From: DATAOG01 sp963753685
GTDB taxonomy: Bacteria > Pseudomonadota > Alphaproteobacteria > Geminicoccales > Geminicoccaceae
NCBI GenBank assembly: GCA_963753685.1
Contig: CAVWDE010000032.1
Coordinates: 62,001-126,000, forward strand
Length of the DNA stretch: 64,000 bases
Direction: 5' to 3'
In this document: positions 7,649 to 16,829 of the stretch, in pieces
Position numbering within the stretch: the first letter of the stretch is position 1
Layout: each line of letters begins with the position of its first letter
Notes under the pieces: model-generated
Databases searched by the model: none
What the model saw: only the letters and a program-made list of their open reading frames with translations
Told to the model about the DNA's origin: nothing
Program-made: the position numbers and the translations under genes

Positions 7649-8549
7649 ATGGCATCCGTCGGCTATGTGCTGCTAGCCCGAGCGCGGCCTGCTCGCGCTG
7701 AGCGGCCCCGATGCTGCGACCTTCCTGCAGGGCCTGATCAGCAACGATCTCAACCGGGTGACCGGCGGACAAGCGGGTTACGGCGCTTTGCTCACGCCGC
7801 AGGGCAAGTTTCTCTACGACTTCATCCTCCTGCGCGCGGACGAGACGTTGCTGCTCGACACCGAGCGCGGGCGATTGGCGCAGCTGCTGCAGCGCCTCAC
7901 GATGTATCGCCTGCGATCCAAGGTCGAGCTCGAGGACGCGAGCGCGCGCTACGCCGTCGCGGCGGTTCTCGGAGACGGCGCGGCGGAGCGTTTCGAGCTC
8001 CCCGATCGGCCGGGCGCCTGCCGGCCGCTCGGCGAAGGCCTTGCCCTGGTCGATCCGCGTCTGATCCGGTTGGGGGTCCGGGTGCTGCTGCCGCCCGACC
8101 GGATCGACGGCACGCTGGCGGCGCTCGGGCTCGCGCGCCTCGAGCCGGATGCTTACGAGCAGCTGCGTCTCGAGCTCGGCGTGCCGGACGGCAGCCGCGA
8201 TCTGGTGGTCGAGCGCTCGACCCTGCTCGAGAGCGGCTTCGAGGAGCTGCATGGGGTCGACTTCGCCAAGGGCTGCTTCGTCGGTCAGGAGCTGACCGCG
8301 CGCATGCATTACCGCGGCCTGGTGCGCAAGCGCCTGCTGCCGGTCACGCTCGAGGGCCCGCGCCCGGAGCCCGGGGCAATCATCCGCCTGGGCGAGCTCG
8401 AGGCCGGCGAGATGCGCTCCAGCATCGAGGGCCAGGGCCTCGCTCTCCTGCGCCTCGATCGGATCGCCGAGGCCGAGCGGACCGGGACGCCGCTCTCGGC
8501 CGGCACCACCGAAGTCCGGCCGATCAAGCCCGACTGGGTCAAGTTCTAG
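7649..8549 (+). pseudogene. ygfZ: folate-binding protein YgfZ, frameshifted near N-terminus
   Basis: YgfZ is a tetrahydrofolate-binding GcvT-like protein needed for iron-sulfur enzyme repair. From ATG 7649 the first nine codons read as a typical N-terminus (MASVGYVLL). The family continuation (PERGLLALSGPDAATFLQGL) is then in another frame. Dropping one base, the A at about 7675, joins them exactly and removes an in-frame TAG at 7674-7676. The rest is intact, with the signature KGCFVGQELTARMHYRG and a full-length C-terminus. Without frame repair the only downstream start is GTG 7758, which would lose the conserved folate-site segment. It may be a sequencing error. The end overlaps convergent meaB by 11 bp. 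Confidence 0.8.
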
Positions 8550-9543
8550 GGGCTTCCCAGGCGAAGCGACTGGCGCCCGCCTCCGCGCGCAGCTTGCGCG
8601 CGACCTCGCGCAGGCGGCGGAAAGGCGACTGGCCGGCCGGCGTCGTCAGGCCGTCCAACCAGCGCCCGGCGAGCGCCAGGCCATGCCGGCCGAACTCCTC
8701 ACGCAGCGCCTCGACCAGCCAGGCTTTGGCCTGGGCGTCACGCCGGGTCTGGAGCCGGGCGTCGCCAGTAAGAAAGCCCGCGTGCCCGGCCAGCGCCTCG
8801 ATCAGGGCGTCGATGCCCTGCCCGTCCAGGCCGCTCAGCAGCTGGATCGGCACCGACCAGTCGTCGTCGGCGCCGGCCGCGTTCAGCTGCAGCGCCGCCG
8901 CGACGTCGCTGCGGGCCTTGTGCGCGACCGCGCCGAGATCCGCCTTGGTGACCACGACGATGTCGGGGATCTCGGCGATGCCCGCCTTCATGTACTGCAG
9001 GCTGTCGCCGGAGGCCGGCTGGACGCAGAACACGACCGTGTCCGCGACCGCCGCGACCTCGGTCTCGGACTGGCCGACGCCGACCGTCTCGACGATCACC
9101 TGGTCGTAGACCGAGCGCATCAGCACGACCGCCGCCGGGGTCAGCGCCGCGAGACCGCCGAGCCGGCCGCGCGCCGCCATCGAGCGCACGAACACGCCCT
9201 GATCCTCGGGGTCGGCATCGATCCGGACCCGATCGCCGAGCAGGGCACCGCCGCTCCTGCGCGACGACGGATCGACCGTGATCACGCCGACCGTCCGCCC
9301 GCGCTCCCGGTAGGCCCGGATCAGGCGCGAGACCAGGCTCGACTTGCCGACCCCCGGCGGGCCGGTCAGGCCGATCACATGGGCGCGCGCCCCGGCATAG
9401 GCGGCATCCAAGAGGGCCAGCGTCTGCGGCTCGCCGGCCGCCGCCTCGAGCCGTGCCAGCGCCATCGCCATGGCGCGCTTGCCGCCGGTGCGCAGCGCCA
9501 CCAGCGGCGTCGACCCGCCCCCCCGGGGCACTTGGCCAGTCAC
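8539..9543 (-). CDS. meaB: methylmalonyl-CoA mutase-associated GTPase MeaB
   Basis: This is a G3E-family P-loop GTPase (334 aa, ArgK/MeaB). In the family it chaperones loading and protection of the adenosylcobalamin cofactor of methylmalonyl-CoA mutase. It has Walker A (GLTGPPGVGKSS, about 58-69), VDPSSRRSGGALLGDR, the switch region VETVGVGQSE, and VTKAD for guanine binding. It starts with GTG at 9543, overlapping the ppdK stop (GTGA), so it is coupled to ppdK. No mutase gene is in the window, so its client must be encoded elsewhere. Confidence 0.92.
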   Translation of the reverse strand: MTGQVPRGGGSTPLVALRTGGKRAMAMALARLEAAAGEPQTLALLDAAYAGARAHVIGLTGPPGVGKSSLVSRLIRAYRERGRTVGVITVDPSSRRSGGALLGDRVRIDADPEDQGVFVRSMAARGRLGGLAALTPAAVVLMRSVYDQVIVETVGVGQSETEVAAVADTVVFCVQPASGDSLQYMKAGIAEIPDIVVVTKADLGAVAHKARSDVAAALQLNAAGADDDWSVPIQLLSGLDGQGIDALIEALAGHAGFLTGDARLQTRRDAQAKAWLVEALREEFGRHGLALAGRWLDGLTTPAGQSPFRRLREVARKLRAEAGASRFAWEAPRT

Positions 9544-12227
9544 GCGGTGCCAGCCGTCCCGCGCTCGCTCGCGAGGGCGGCCTGGGCCGCCGCCAGGCGG
9601 GCGATCGGCACCCGGTAGGGCGAGCAGGAGACGTAGTCGAGCCCGACCCGCTCGCAGAAGGCGATGGTCGCGGGATCGCCGCCATGCTCGCCGCAGATGC
9701 CGAGCTTCAAGTCCGCCCTGCCGGCGCGCCCGCGCTCACAGGCGAGCGCGATCAAAGCGCCGACGCCCTCGATGTCGAGGGTCGCAAACGGGTCGGCCGC
9801 GAAGATCCCGCGCTGCATGTACTGCTCCATGAACTTGGCCGAATCGTCGCGCGACAGGCCGAGCGTCATCTGGGTCAGATCGTTGGTGCCGAAGCTGAAG
9901 AACTCGGCATGCGCGGCGATCGCGGTGGCGCGCAGGGCGGCCCGCGGCACCTCGATCATGGTCCCGACCTGGTAGCTCAGACGGGTGCCGCTCTCGGCCA
10001 TGACCGCCTGGGCGACCGCATCGATCTCGGCCTTGATCAGCTCGAGTTCGCGCGCCATGCCGACCAGCGGCACCATGATCTCGGGCACCACCGTCTCGCC
10101 TGAGCCGGCGGCGACCGCGACCGCCGCCTCGAAGATCGCGCGCGCCTGCATCTCGTAGATCTCGGGGAACAGGACGCCGAGCCGGCAGCCGCGCAGGCCG
10201 AGCATGGGGTTGGCCTCGCGCAGCTCGTTAGCGCGCCGCAAAAGCTTGGCCGCGTCGAGCCCGGACGCCTTGGCGAGCGCCGTGATCTCCTCCGGCTCGT
10301 GGGGCAGGAACTCGTGCAGCGGCGGGTCGAGCAGGCGGATCGTGACCGGCAGGCCGGCCATGATCTGGAACAGCTCGACGAAGTCCTGACGCTGCATCGG
10401 CAGGATCTTGGCGAGCGCTTTGCGCCGGCCGTCGGGGTCGCCGGCCAGGATCATCTCGCGCATCGCGACCAGGCGGACGTCGTCGAAGAACATGTGCTCG
10501 GTGCGGCAGAGCCCGATGCCCTCGGCGCCGAACCGGCGCGCCGTGCGCGCATCCAGCGGGGTCTCGGCATTGGTCCGGACCTTGAGCCGGCGGTGCTCGT
10601 CGGCCCAGCTCATGAGGGTCGCGAAGTCGCCTGAGAGCTTCGGATCGACGGTCGGCACCGCGCCGAGCATGACCGTGCCGGTGCCGCCGTCGAGGGTGAT
10701 CACCTCGCCGGCCGCGATCTCGCGGCCCTTCACGGTCAGGTGCTGGTGGCGGTAGTCGATCGCGAGGTCGGCCGCGGCGCAGACGCAGGGCTTGCCCATG
10801 CCGCGCGCGACCACCGCGGCGTGGCTGGTCATGCCGCCACGCGAGGTCAGGATGCCCCGGGCCGCGTGCATGCCGTGAATGTCCTCGGGCGAGGTCTCGA
10901 TCCGCACCAGGATCACCGCCTCGCCCATGGTCCCGAGACGCTCGGCCTCGTCGGCGTTGAACACGACCTTGCCGGAGACGGCACCGGGCGAGGCCGGCAG
11001 CCCCTTGGCGATCACCTCGCGCGGCGCCTCCGGGTCGAGCATCGGATGCAGCAATTGGTCGAGGGATGCTGGCTCGATCCGCAAGACTGCCTCGTCACGG
11101 CCGATCAGGCCTTCCGCGGCCATGTCGACCGCGACCTTGAGGGCAGCATGGGTGGTCCGCTTGCCGTTGCGCGTCTGCAGGATCCAGAGCCGGCCCTCCT
11201 GGACCGTGAACTCGATGTCCTGCATGTCCCGGTAGTGCGCCTCGAGGCGCTCGAACACGTCCGCGAGCTCGGCGTAGGTCGCCGGCATCACCTCTTCCAG
11301 GGACGGCAGCGTGGCGCCGGTCGCCTGCTGCATCGCCCGGGTCAGGGGCTGCGGCGTGCGAATCCCGGCGACCACGTCCTCACCCTGGGCATTGACCAGG
11401 AATTCGCCGTAGTAGCCCTTGGCGCCGGTCGACGGATCGCGGGTGAACGCGACCCCGGTGGCGCTGGTGTCGCCGCGGTTGCCGAACACCATGGCCTGGA
11501 CGGTGACCGCCGTGCCCATGGTCTCGGAAATGCCGTGCAGGCGCCGGTAGGTGACCGCGCGCGGCGTCATCCAGGAGCCGAACACCGCGCCGATGGCACC
11601 CCAGAGCTGATCCTCGACATTTTGCGGGAAGGGCCCACCGGTCTGCGCCTGGATGATCTCCTGGTAGGCCTCGATCAGGCGCAGCAGGTCGTCGGCGCCA
11701 AGCCCGGTGTCGAGCTGGCAGCCGGTCTCCCGCTTGAGATCGTCGAGCTGGTCCTCGAACAGGTAGTGATCGACGCCGAGCACGACGTCGCCGTACATCT
11801 GGATGAAGCGGCGATAGCTGTCGTAGGCGAAGCGCGGATGGTCGGCGATCGCCGCCAGGCCGCGCACGGTGCGGTCGTTGAGGCCGAGGTTGAGCACCGT
11901 GTCCATCATGCCCGGCATCGAGACCGGCGCGCCCGAGCGGACCGAGACCAGCAACGGGCGCTCAGGATCGCCGAGCCTCGCTTCGAGCTCGGTCTCGATC
12001 CGGGCGAGGGCTGCCGCCACCTGCTCCGCCAGCTGCTCCGGATAGCACCGCTCATGCTGATAATAGTGGCTGCAGACCTCGGTCGTGATCGTGAAGCCCG
12101 GCGGTACCGGCAGCCCGAGCCGGCTCATCTCGGCGAGATTGGCGCCCTTGCCGCCGAGCAGGCCCTGCATGTCCGCCCGGCCCTCGGCAGTGCCGGCGCC
12201 GAAGCTATAGACCCACTGGCTCATCAT
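9540..12227 (-). CDS. ppdK: pyruvate, phosphate dikinase
   Basis: The product (895 aa) interconverts pyruvate, ATP and phosphate with phosphoenolpyruvate, AMP and pyrophosphate. Domain order is as in the family. First is an N-terminal ATP-grasp domain (FGAGTAEGRADMQGLLGGKG, ESMSMPGMMDTVLNLG-type region). Next is the central phosphohistidine domain, with GGMTSHAAVVARGMGKP holding the catalytic His at about 455. Last is the C-terminal PEP/pyruvate barrel (GTNDLTQMTLGLSRDD, GICGEHGGDP). Length is normal. Two adjacent ATGs (12227, 12224) could serve as start. It overlaps glyS by 4 bp and meaB by 4 bp in one transcription unit. Cytoplasmic; it links glycolysis and gluconeogenesis. Confidence 0.97.
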   Translation of the reverse strand: MMSQWVYSFGAGTAEGRADMQGLLGGKGANLAEMSRLGLPVPPGFTITTEVCSHYYQHERCYPEQLAEQVAAALARIETELEARLGDPERPLLVSVRSGAPVSMPGMMDTVLNLGLNDRTVRGLAAIADHPRFAYDSYRRFIQMYGDVVLGVDHYLFEDQLDDLKRETGCQLDTGLGADDLLRLIEAYQEIIQAQTGGPFPQNVEDQLWGAIGAVFGSWMTPRAVTYRRLHGISETMGTAVTVQAMVFGNRGDTSATGVAFTRDPSTGAKGYYGEFLVNAQGEDVVAGIRTPQPLTRAMQQATGATLPSLEEVMPATYAELADVFERLEAHYRDMQDIEFTVQEGRLWILQTRNGKRTTHAALKVAVDMAAEGLIGRDEAVLRIEPASLDQLLHPMLDPEAPREVIAKGLPASPGAVSGKVVFNADEAERLGTMGEAVILVRIETSPEDIHGMHAARGILTSRGGMTSHAAVVARGMGKPCVCAAADLAIDYRHQHLTVKGREIAAGEVITLDGGTGTVMLGAVPTVDPKLSGDFATLMSWADEHRRLKVRTNAETPLDARTARRFGAEGIGLCRTEHMFFDDVRLVAMREMILAGDPDGRRKALAKILPMQRQDFVELFQIMAGLPVTIRLLDPPLHEFLPHEPEEITALAKASGLDAAKLLRRANELREANPMLGLRGCRLGVLFPEIYEMQARAIFEAAVAVAAGSGETVVPEIMVPLVGMARELELIKAEIDAVAQAVMAESGTRLSYQVGTMIEVPRAALRATAIAAHAEFFSFGTNDLTQMTLGLSRDDSAKFMEQYMQRGIFAADPFATLDIEGVGALIALACERGRAGRADLKLGICGEHGGDPATIAFCERVGLDYVSCSPYRVPIARLAAAQAALASERGTAGTA

Positions 12228-14329
12228 GCCACCCGGCGATCGCTGTCATCGCTTGCGCTGTCCTCGATCAGAGAGAAGTCGGCGACCGCCCCCAGAGCCG
12301 AGCGAATCTGGTCCAAAAGATACAGACGGTTGGTGCGCAGCTCGGGATCCTCGACGTTGACCGTGACCCGGTCGAAGAACGCGTCGACCGGCTGGCGCAA
12401 CCGGGCGAGCGCCAGCATGGCGTCGGTGAACTCCTCCCGCTCCAGGGCACCGGCGATGTCGCCGCCGACCGTCATCAGGCGGAAGAACAGCATCTGCTCC
12501 TCCTTGGCCTGCAGCCGCTGGCCGTCCGGCTGGCCGGCGTAGGAGCGGCCGTCCCGCTTTTCCTCGATGCGCACGATATTGCTCGCGCGCCGATGCGCGG
12601 TCAGCAGGTTGGCGCCGTCCTCGGTGGCAAGGAATTCGCGCAGGGCCTCGACCTTGGCGAGCAGCCGGACCAGGTCGTCCTCGCCGGCGGCGGCGAACAC
12701 CGCGCTGATCAGGTCGTGGCGCACCCCCGCCCCCTTCAGGTGCACGCGCAGGCGATCGGCGAAGAACTCCAGCAGCTCGGCGGTCACGGCATGGGCGTCG
12801 ACGCCCGCGAGCTGCTCGCCGTAGCCCGTCAGCGCCTCTCGGAACGCCGCCCGCAGCGGCAGGCGCAGGCGATTCTCGAGGATCAGCCGGATCACCGCCA
12901 GCGCCGCCCGGCGGAGCGCATATGGATCCTTGGAACCGGTCGGCTTTTCGCCAACCGCGAAGAAGCCGGCGAGCGTATCGAGGCGATCTGCGAGCCCGAC
13001 CGTGACGCTGACCGGCGCGGTCGGACAGGCATCGCCCGGCCCTTGCGGCGCATAGTGCCTGGCCACGGCTTCGGCCACGTCGACATGCTCGAGATCGTGC
13101 TCGGCGTAGTAACGGCCCATCACGCCCTGCAGTTCCGGGAACTCGCCGACCATGCCGGTGACCAGATCGGCCTTGCACAGCAGGGCGGCGCGCGCCGCGT
13201 GCTCGACCCGGGTGTTCGGCACCCGCTGGGCGAGCCAGGTCGCCAGGCTCTGCAGGCGGGCGACCTTGGCGCCGAGCGAGCCGAGCCGGGCGTGGAACAC
13301 GACGCCCTCGAGCTCGGGCACGCGGCTCGCGAGCGGCCGCTTGCGGTCCTGGTCCCAAAAGAACTGCGCATCCCAGAGCCGGGCGCGGAGCACGCGCTCG
13401 TTGCCGGCGACGATCGCGCGGCCGCCGTCCTCGGCCGGGACGTTGGCGACCACCAGGAAGCGCGGCGCGAGCTTGCCCGAGGCATCCTCCAGCGCCAGGT
13501 ATTTCTGGTGCTGGCGCATCGAGGTCACCAGCACCTCCTCGGGCAGCGCCATGAACCGCTGGTCGATCCGGCCGGGCAGCACGACCGGCCACTCCACCAG
13601 GCCCGCGAGCTCGCCAAGCAGGGCGGCATCGCTGCGCAGACGGAGGTTCTCCGCGCGCGCGAGGCGGGCCGCCTCGCCCGCGATCTCCCTCTGACGGTCG
13701 GCGCCGTCGAGCTGGACGTAGGCCGCGGTCAGCTTCTGCCGGTAGTCCTCGAAGTCGCGCGCGGCGATCGGCACCGGCGCCAGAAAGCGATGCCCGCGGG
13801 TGCTCGCGCTCGCCTCCAGCGGGCCGAACCGCACCGGCACGACCACACCGTCGAGCAGGCAGAGAATGCCGTGCAACGGGCGCACCCAGCGGATCGCATG
13901 GGCGCCCCAACGCATCGACTTCGGCCACGGGAAGCGCGCCAGGATCTCGCCGAGCACCGGTGCCAGCACCTCGGCGGCCGAGCGGCCGATGCGCAGATAA
14001 CGCGCGACGTGAACCGCGCCCCGCTTGTCGTCCTGTTCTTCGAGGGTGTAGTCGGCAACCCCGAGCGAGGCGCGAAAGCCGGCGAGCGCCTCGGCCGGGG
14101 CGCCGACCCGGGGCCCCCGCTTCTCGACCTGGACGTCCGGCTGCTTGGCGGCGAGGCCGCGCATCACGAGCGTCAGGCGCCGGGGCGTGGCGTAGGTCGA
14201 GACCTGCTCGAACGCCAGATCCGCCTCCTTGAGCGCGGCGCCGAGCAGGCGCCCGAGATCGTCGGCCGCGCGCCGCTGCAGGCGCGCCGGGATCTCCTCG
14301 GACAAGAGCTCGAGCAGCAGCTCGGCCAT
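12224..14329 (-). CDS. glyS: glycine-tRNA ligase beta subunit
   Basis: This is the beta subunit (701 aa, usual length about 690-720) of the heterotetrameric bacterial GlyRS. It binds tRNA-Gly and helps the alpha subunit attach glycine. The N-terminus MAELLLELLSEEIPARLQ is the family hallmark. The HD-like region and the C-terminal anticodon-binding domain (FDRVTVNVEDPELRTNRL) are present. It lies 4 bp downstream of glyQ and overlaps the start of ppdK (ATGA), so all are probably cotranscribed. Confidence 0.97.
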   Translation of the reverse strand: MAELLLELLSEEIPARLQRRAADDLGRLLGAALKEADLAFEQVSTYATPRRLTLVMRGLAAKQPDVQVEKRGPRVGAPAEALAGFRASLGVADYTLEEQDDKRGAVHVARYLRIGRSAAEVLAPVLGEILARFPWPKSMRWGAHAIRWVRPLHGILCLLDGVVVPVRFGPLEASASTRGHRFLAPVPIAARDFEDYRQKLTAAYVQLDGADRQREIAGEAARLARAENLRLRSDAALLGELAGLVEWPVVLPGRIDQRFMALPEEVLVTSMRQHQKYLALEDASGKLAPRFLVVANVPAEDGGRAIVAGNERVLRARLWDAQFFWDQDRKRPLASRVPELEGVVFHARLGSLGAKVARLQSLATWLAQRVPNTRVEHAARAALLCKADLVTGMVGEFPELQGVMGRYYAEHDLEHVDVAEAVARHYAPQGPGDACPTAPVSVTVGLADRLDTLAGFFAVGEKPTGSKDPYALRRAALAVIRLILENRLRLPLRAAFREALTGYGEQLAGVDAHAVTAELLEFFADRLRVHLKGAGVRHDLISAVFAAAGEDDLVRLLAKVEALREFLATEDGANLLTAHRRASNIVRIEEKRDGRSYAGQPDGQRLQAKEEQMLFFRLMTVGGDIAGALEREEFTDAMLALARLRQPVDAFFDRVTVNVEDPELRTNRLYLLDQIRSALGAVADFSLIEDSASDDSDRRVA

Positions 14330-14333
14330 GGCC

Positions 14334-15227
14334 TCAGGCCGCCGGCCGGGCGGCGAGGTGGCCGCGCGCCTGCAACCAGCTCTCGCAACAGGCCCGCGCC
14401 AGCGCGCGCACCCGGCCGATGTAGGCGGCCCGCTCGGTGACGCTGATCACGCCCCGGGCATCCAGAAGATTGAACAGATGGCTCGCCTTCAGGCATTGAT
14501 CGTAGGCCGGCAGCGCCAGCGGCGGCGTCCGTCCCAGCAGGCTCTGGCATTCGGCCTCGGCGTCGGCGAAATGCCGGAACAGGCGTCCGGGGTCGGCGGC
14601 CTCGAAATTGTACGCCGAATACTCGCGCTCGGCCTGGAGGAAGATGTCGCCGTAAGTGAAGCCCTGGCCGTTGAAGTCGAGCGCATAGACGTTCTCGGTG
14701 CCCTGCACGTACATCGCCAGGCGCTCGAGACCGTAGGTCAGCTCACCCGAGACCGGCTGGCAGTCGAAGCCGCCGACCTGCTGGAAATAGGTGAACTGGG
14801 TGACCTCCATGCCGTCGCACCAGACCTCCCAGCCGAGGCCCCAGGCGCCGAGCGTCGGGCTCTCCCAGTCGTCCTCGACGAAGCGGATGTCGTGGACCAG
14901 CGGATCGATGCCGATCGCCGCCAGGCTCTTGAGGTAGAGGTCCTGGAGATCGTCCGGCGAAGGCTTGAGGATCACCTGGAACTGATAGTAGTGCTGCAGC
15001 CGGTTCGGGTTCTCGCCGTAGCGCCCGTCCTTCGGCCGCCGGGAGGGCTGGACGTAGGCCGCCCGCCAGGGCTCGGGGCCGAGCGCCCGCAAGGTGGTCG
15101 CGGGATGGAAGGTCCCGGCCCCGACCTCCATGTCGTAGGGCTGCAACAGGACGCAGCCCTGCCCGGCCCAAAATCGCTGCAGGACCAGAATCAGGTCTTG
15201 AAAGCTCGACGGCTGGCTGCGGCTCAC
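14334..15227 (-). CDS. glyQ: glycine-tRNA ligase alpha subunit
   Basis: This is the catalytic alpha subunit (297 aa) of class II GlyRS. Recognisable stretches are FQDLILVLQRFWAGQGC, QPYDMEVGAGTFHP, YVQPSRRPKDGRYG and NPNRLQHYYQFQVILKPSP. These form the active site that makes glycyl-adenylate. Length is normal. It is the first gene of the minus-strand unit glyQ-glyS-ppdK-meaB. The 165 bp upstream (15228-15393) hold no gene and presumably carry the promoter; I see no clear box there. Confidence 0.97.
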   Translation of the reverse strand: MSRSQPSSFQDLILVLQRFWAGQGCVLLQPYDMEVGAGTFHPATTLRALGPEPWRAAYVQPSRRPKDGRYGENPNRLQHYYQFQVILKPSPDDLQDLYLKSLAAIGIDPLVHDIRFVEDDWESPTLGAWGLGWEVWCDGMEVTQFTYFQQVGGFDCQPVSGELTYGLERLAMYVQGTENVYALDFNGQGFTYGDIFLQAEREYSAYNFEAADPGRLFRHFADAEAECQSLLGRTPPLALPAYDQCLKASHLFNLLDARGVISVTERAAYIGRVRALARACCESWLQARGHLAARPAA

Positions 15228-15393
15228 AGGCGCTCAGTTTCTGGAAACGAACGGCGGCGCGCGGAAAATAGCCAGCCCTCTGCATGCGGTCAAGAAATCA
15301 CGGCCCGCGCATGGCTTAGGCGCGGCGGCGCCCGCGCCCTCCGGCGATGCCCCTCTGGTCGTGCCCGGCCTCGAGCCGAGGCCTCGGCGCTAC

Positions 15394-15681
15394 TCAAGCG
15401 CGGGCGCGCTGACAGTGACAGCCCTCGCGCGGGTCGACGTAGGCGCCGCAGCGCGGGCACTCGACGAGGTCGATCGTGCGGCTCGACGTCGCCTTGGGCC
15501 GGCCGGCCGGACGACGGCGCAGCGCGTCCGCCTGCTTCCGCTCCTGGGCGAGACGGCCGACGTAGGCGAACCCCTTCCAGATCGCGATCACGACGAAGAT
15601 CGTGAACAAAAGCTTGCTCAGAGACAGTCCGAACACGCGTAGCTCTCCCGGCTCCTCCGCCGCCTCGCCTTCGCCGAACAT
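15394..15681 (-). CDS. small membrane-anchored protein with C-terminal zinc-ribbon-like cysteines
   Basis: The product is 95 aa from ATG 15681. A longer reading from TTG 15723 would overlap the upstream stop. One hydrophobic helix lies at about 18-38, then a basic linker, then a C-terminal CPRCGAYVDPREGCHC cluster of four cysteines that could hold zinc. This layout resembles the PP0621-type small proteins, although I cannot confirm family membership. Function is unknown. It follows the repeat-containing membrane gene directly and may share its transcript. Confidence 0.55.
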   Translation of the reverse strand: MFGEGEAAEEPGELRVFGLSLSKLLFTIFVVIAIWKGFAYVGRLAQERKQADALRRRPAGRPKATSSRTIDLVECPRCGAYVDPREGCHCQRARA

Positions 15682-16540
15682 CGTGCCTGCGCGCCCGAAT
15701 GTCGAGCCCCGAAGCTCAGACAAGCATCTGAGCTGCCGCTATGCCCCAATTGGCCACGCCCAGAACGAGGCGGGCGATGGTCTGGCCCTCGCCCAGCTCG
15801 CCGAGCAGGAGATTGATCAGCTCGAAGACCCCGGCCGTGAGCAGGATGAACAGTCCGGCTGCCAGCGCGAACGCCAGATGCCGCTCGCGCGCGACATAGC
15901 GGCCGGCCCGGCGCTGGATGCTCGCCTGGCGCTCGGGCTGCTCATTATAGGTCTCGAGTTCGCCCGCCAGCGCCAGCCGCTCTTGGGTCGGCAGGGTGAC
16001 CAGAGCGATCGGGCTCGCGAGCAGTGCCACCACGTGCAGCGCGGTCGGCAGCAGCGTACTGACGAGCATGACGGTGAGCCAGAGGCCATCGGTCCAGGGA
16101 TGATCGGCAGCGCTTGTCAGAAAGGGCCCAAGGTCGAACACCGGGAGGTCTTGGCCCCGCTGCAGGATCGCGATCCGGTTGTAGGCCTCGAAGCCGAAGG
16201 CCAGAAAAAAGGCCATGGCGTCGAGCAGGGCCACCGCAAGAAGGAGATCGAGCACGCCATGCCCGATGACGGCGAGCACACGCCACCCGAGCCCTGCCGC
16301 GCCCCCGAACGATGCGAGGAGATGTCGGCCGAGCCCCCGCGTGATCCACCACGACAGCCAGTCCCAGACGCCATTGACAACCGGTAGCAGAAGAAAGAAC
16401 ACCATTGTGGTGACGACGAATTCGTCCGCCAGCCCGACGCGGCCAACGCTGACAATCAGCCCGCATCCGATCAGCGAGCCAATTCCACCGGCAAATGCCC
16501 CTCGACGCGACCGCCGGGCTGTGGCCGCGCCGATAGCTAC

Positions 16541-16769
16541 GGCTACGGCTACGGCTACGGCTAAGGCTACGGCTCCGGCTAAGGCTACGGCTCCGGCTAG
16601 GGCTCCGGCTCCGGCTACGGCTCCGGCTAAGGCTACGGCTCCGGCTACGGCTACGGCTCCGGCTAAGGCTACGGCTCCGGCTAAGGCTACGGCTGCCGGC
16701 TACGGCTCCGGCTACGGCTACGGCTAAGGCTACGGCTACGGCTCCGGCTAAGGCTACGGCTCCGGCTAG
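16541..16769. repeat. 38-unit GGCTNN hexanucleotide tandem array with one 7-bp unit
   Basis: The array contains 37 units of GGCTAC, GGCTCC, GGCTAA or GGCTAG and one irregular unit GGCTGCC at 16691-16697 (37x6+7=229 bp). Degenerate units flank it (AGCTAC at 16535, GGCTGC at 16770). Read on the minus strand in the gene's frame, units encode Val-Ala, Gly-Ala or Leu-Ala, so a change of whole units alters the length of a hydrophobic segment but not the frame. The 7-bp unit shifts the frame by one. Short perfect tandem arrays of this kind slip readily in replication. Confidence 0.95.
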
Positions 16770-16790
16770 GGCTGCAAGAATGCCGGCCCA

Positions 16791-16829
16791 CAAAAATCGC
16801 CGGGATCGCCGCGCAGCGGCGATCCCGGC
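16791..16829 (-). terminator. perfect 14-bp hairpin plus T5, terminator-like, inside coding sequence
   Basis: On the minus strand the arms GCCGGGATCGCCGC and GCGGCGATCCCGGC (16799-16829) pair perfectly around a 3-nt loop. They are followed by GATTTTTG. This is the form of an intrinsic terminator in the direction of the membrane-protein gene, 20-30 bp before the hexanucleotide array. It lies inside the open reading frame, so it could attenuate transcription of the repeat and 3' half. Chance is unlikely for a perfect 14-bp stem, but function is inferred. Confidence 0.55.

Noticed and set aside
10740..12542. 600-codon plus-strand open frame opposite ppdK
   Set aside because: Shadow of ppdK; composition is that of an antisense frame.
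12593..14440. 615-codon plus-strand open frame opposite glyS
   Set aside because: Shadow of glyS, which is complete and conserved.
16541..16769. Tandem array as a CRISPR
   Set aside because: Six-base units without spacers; it is a simple tandem repeat in a coding region.
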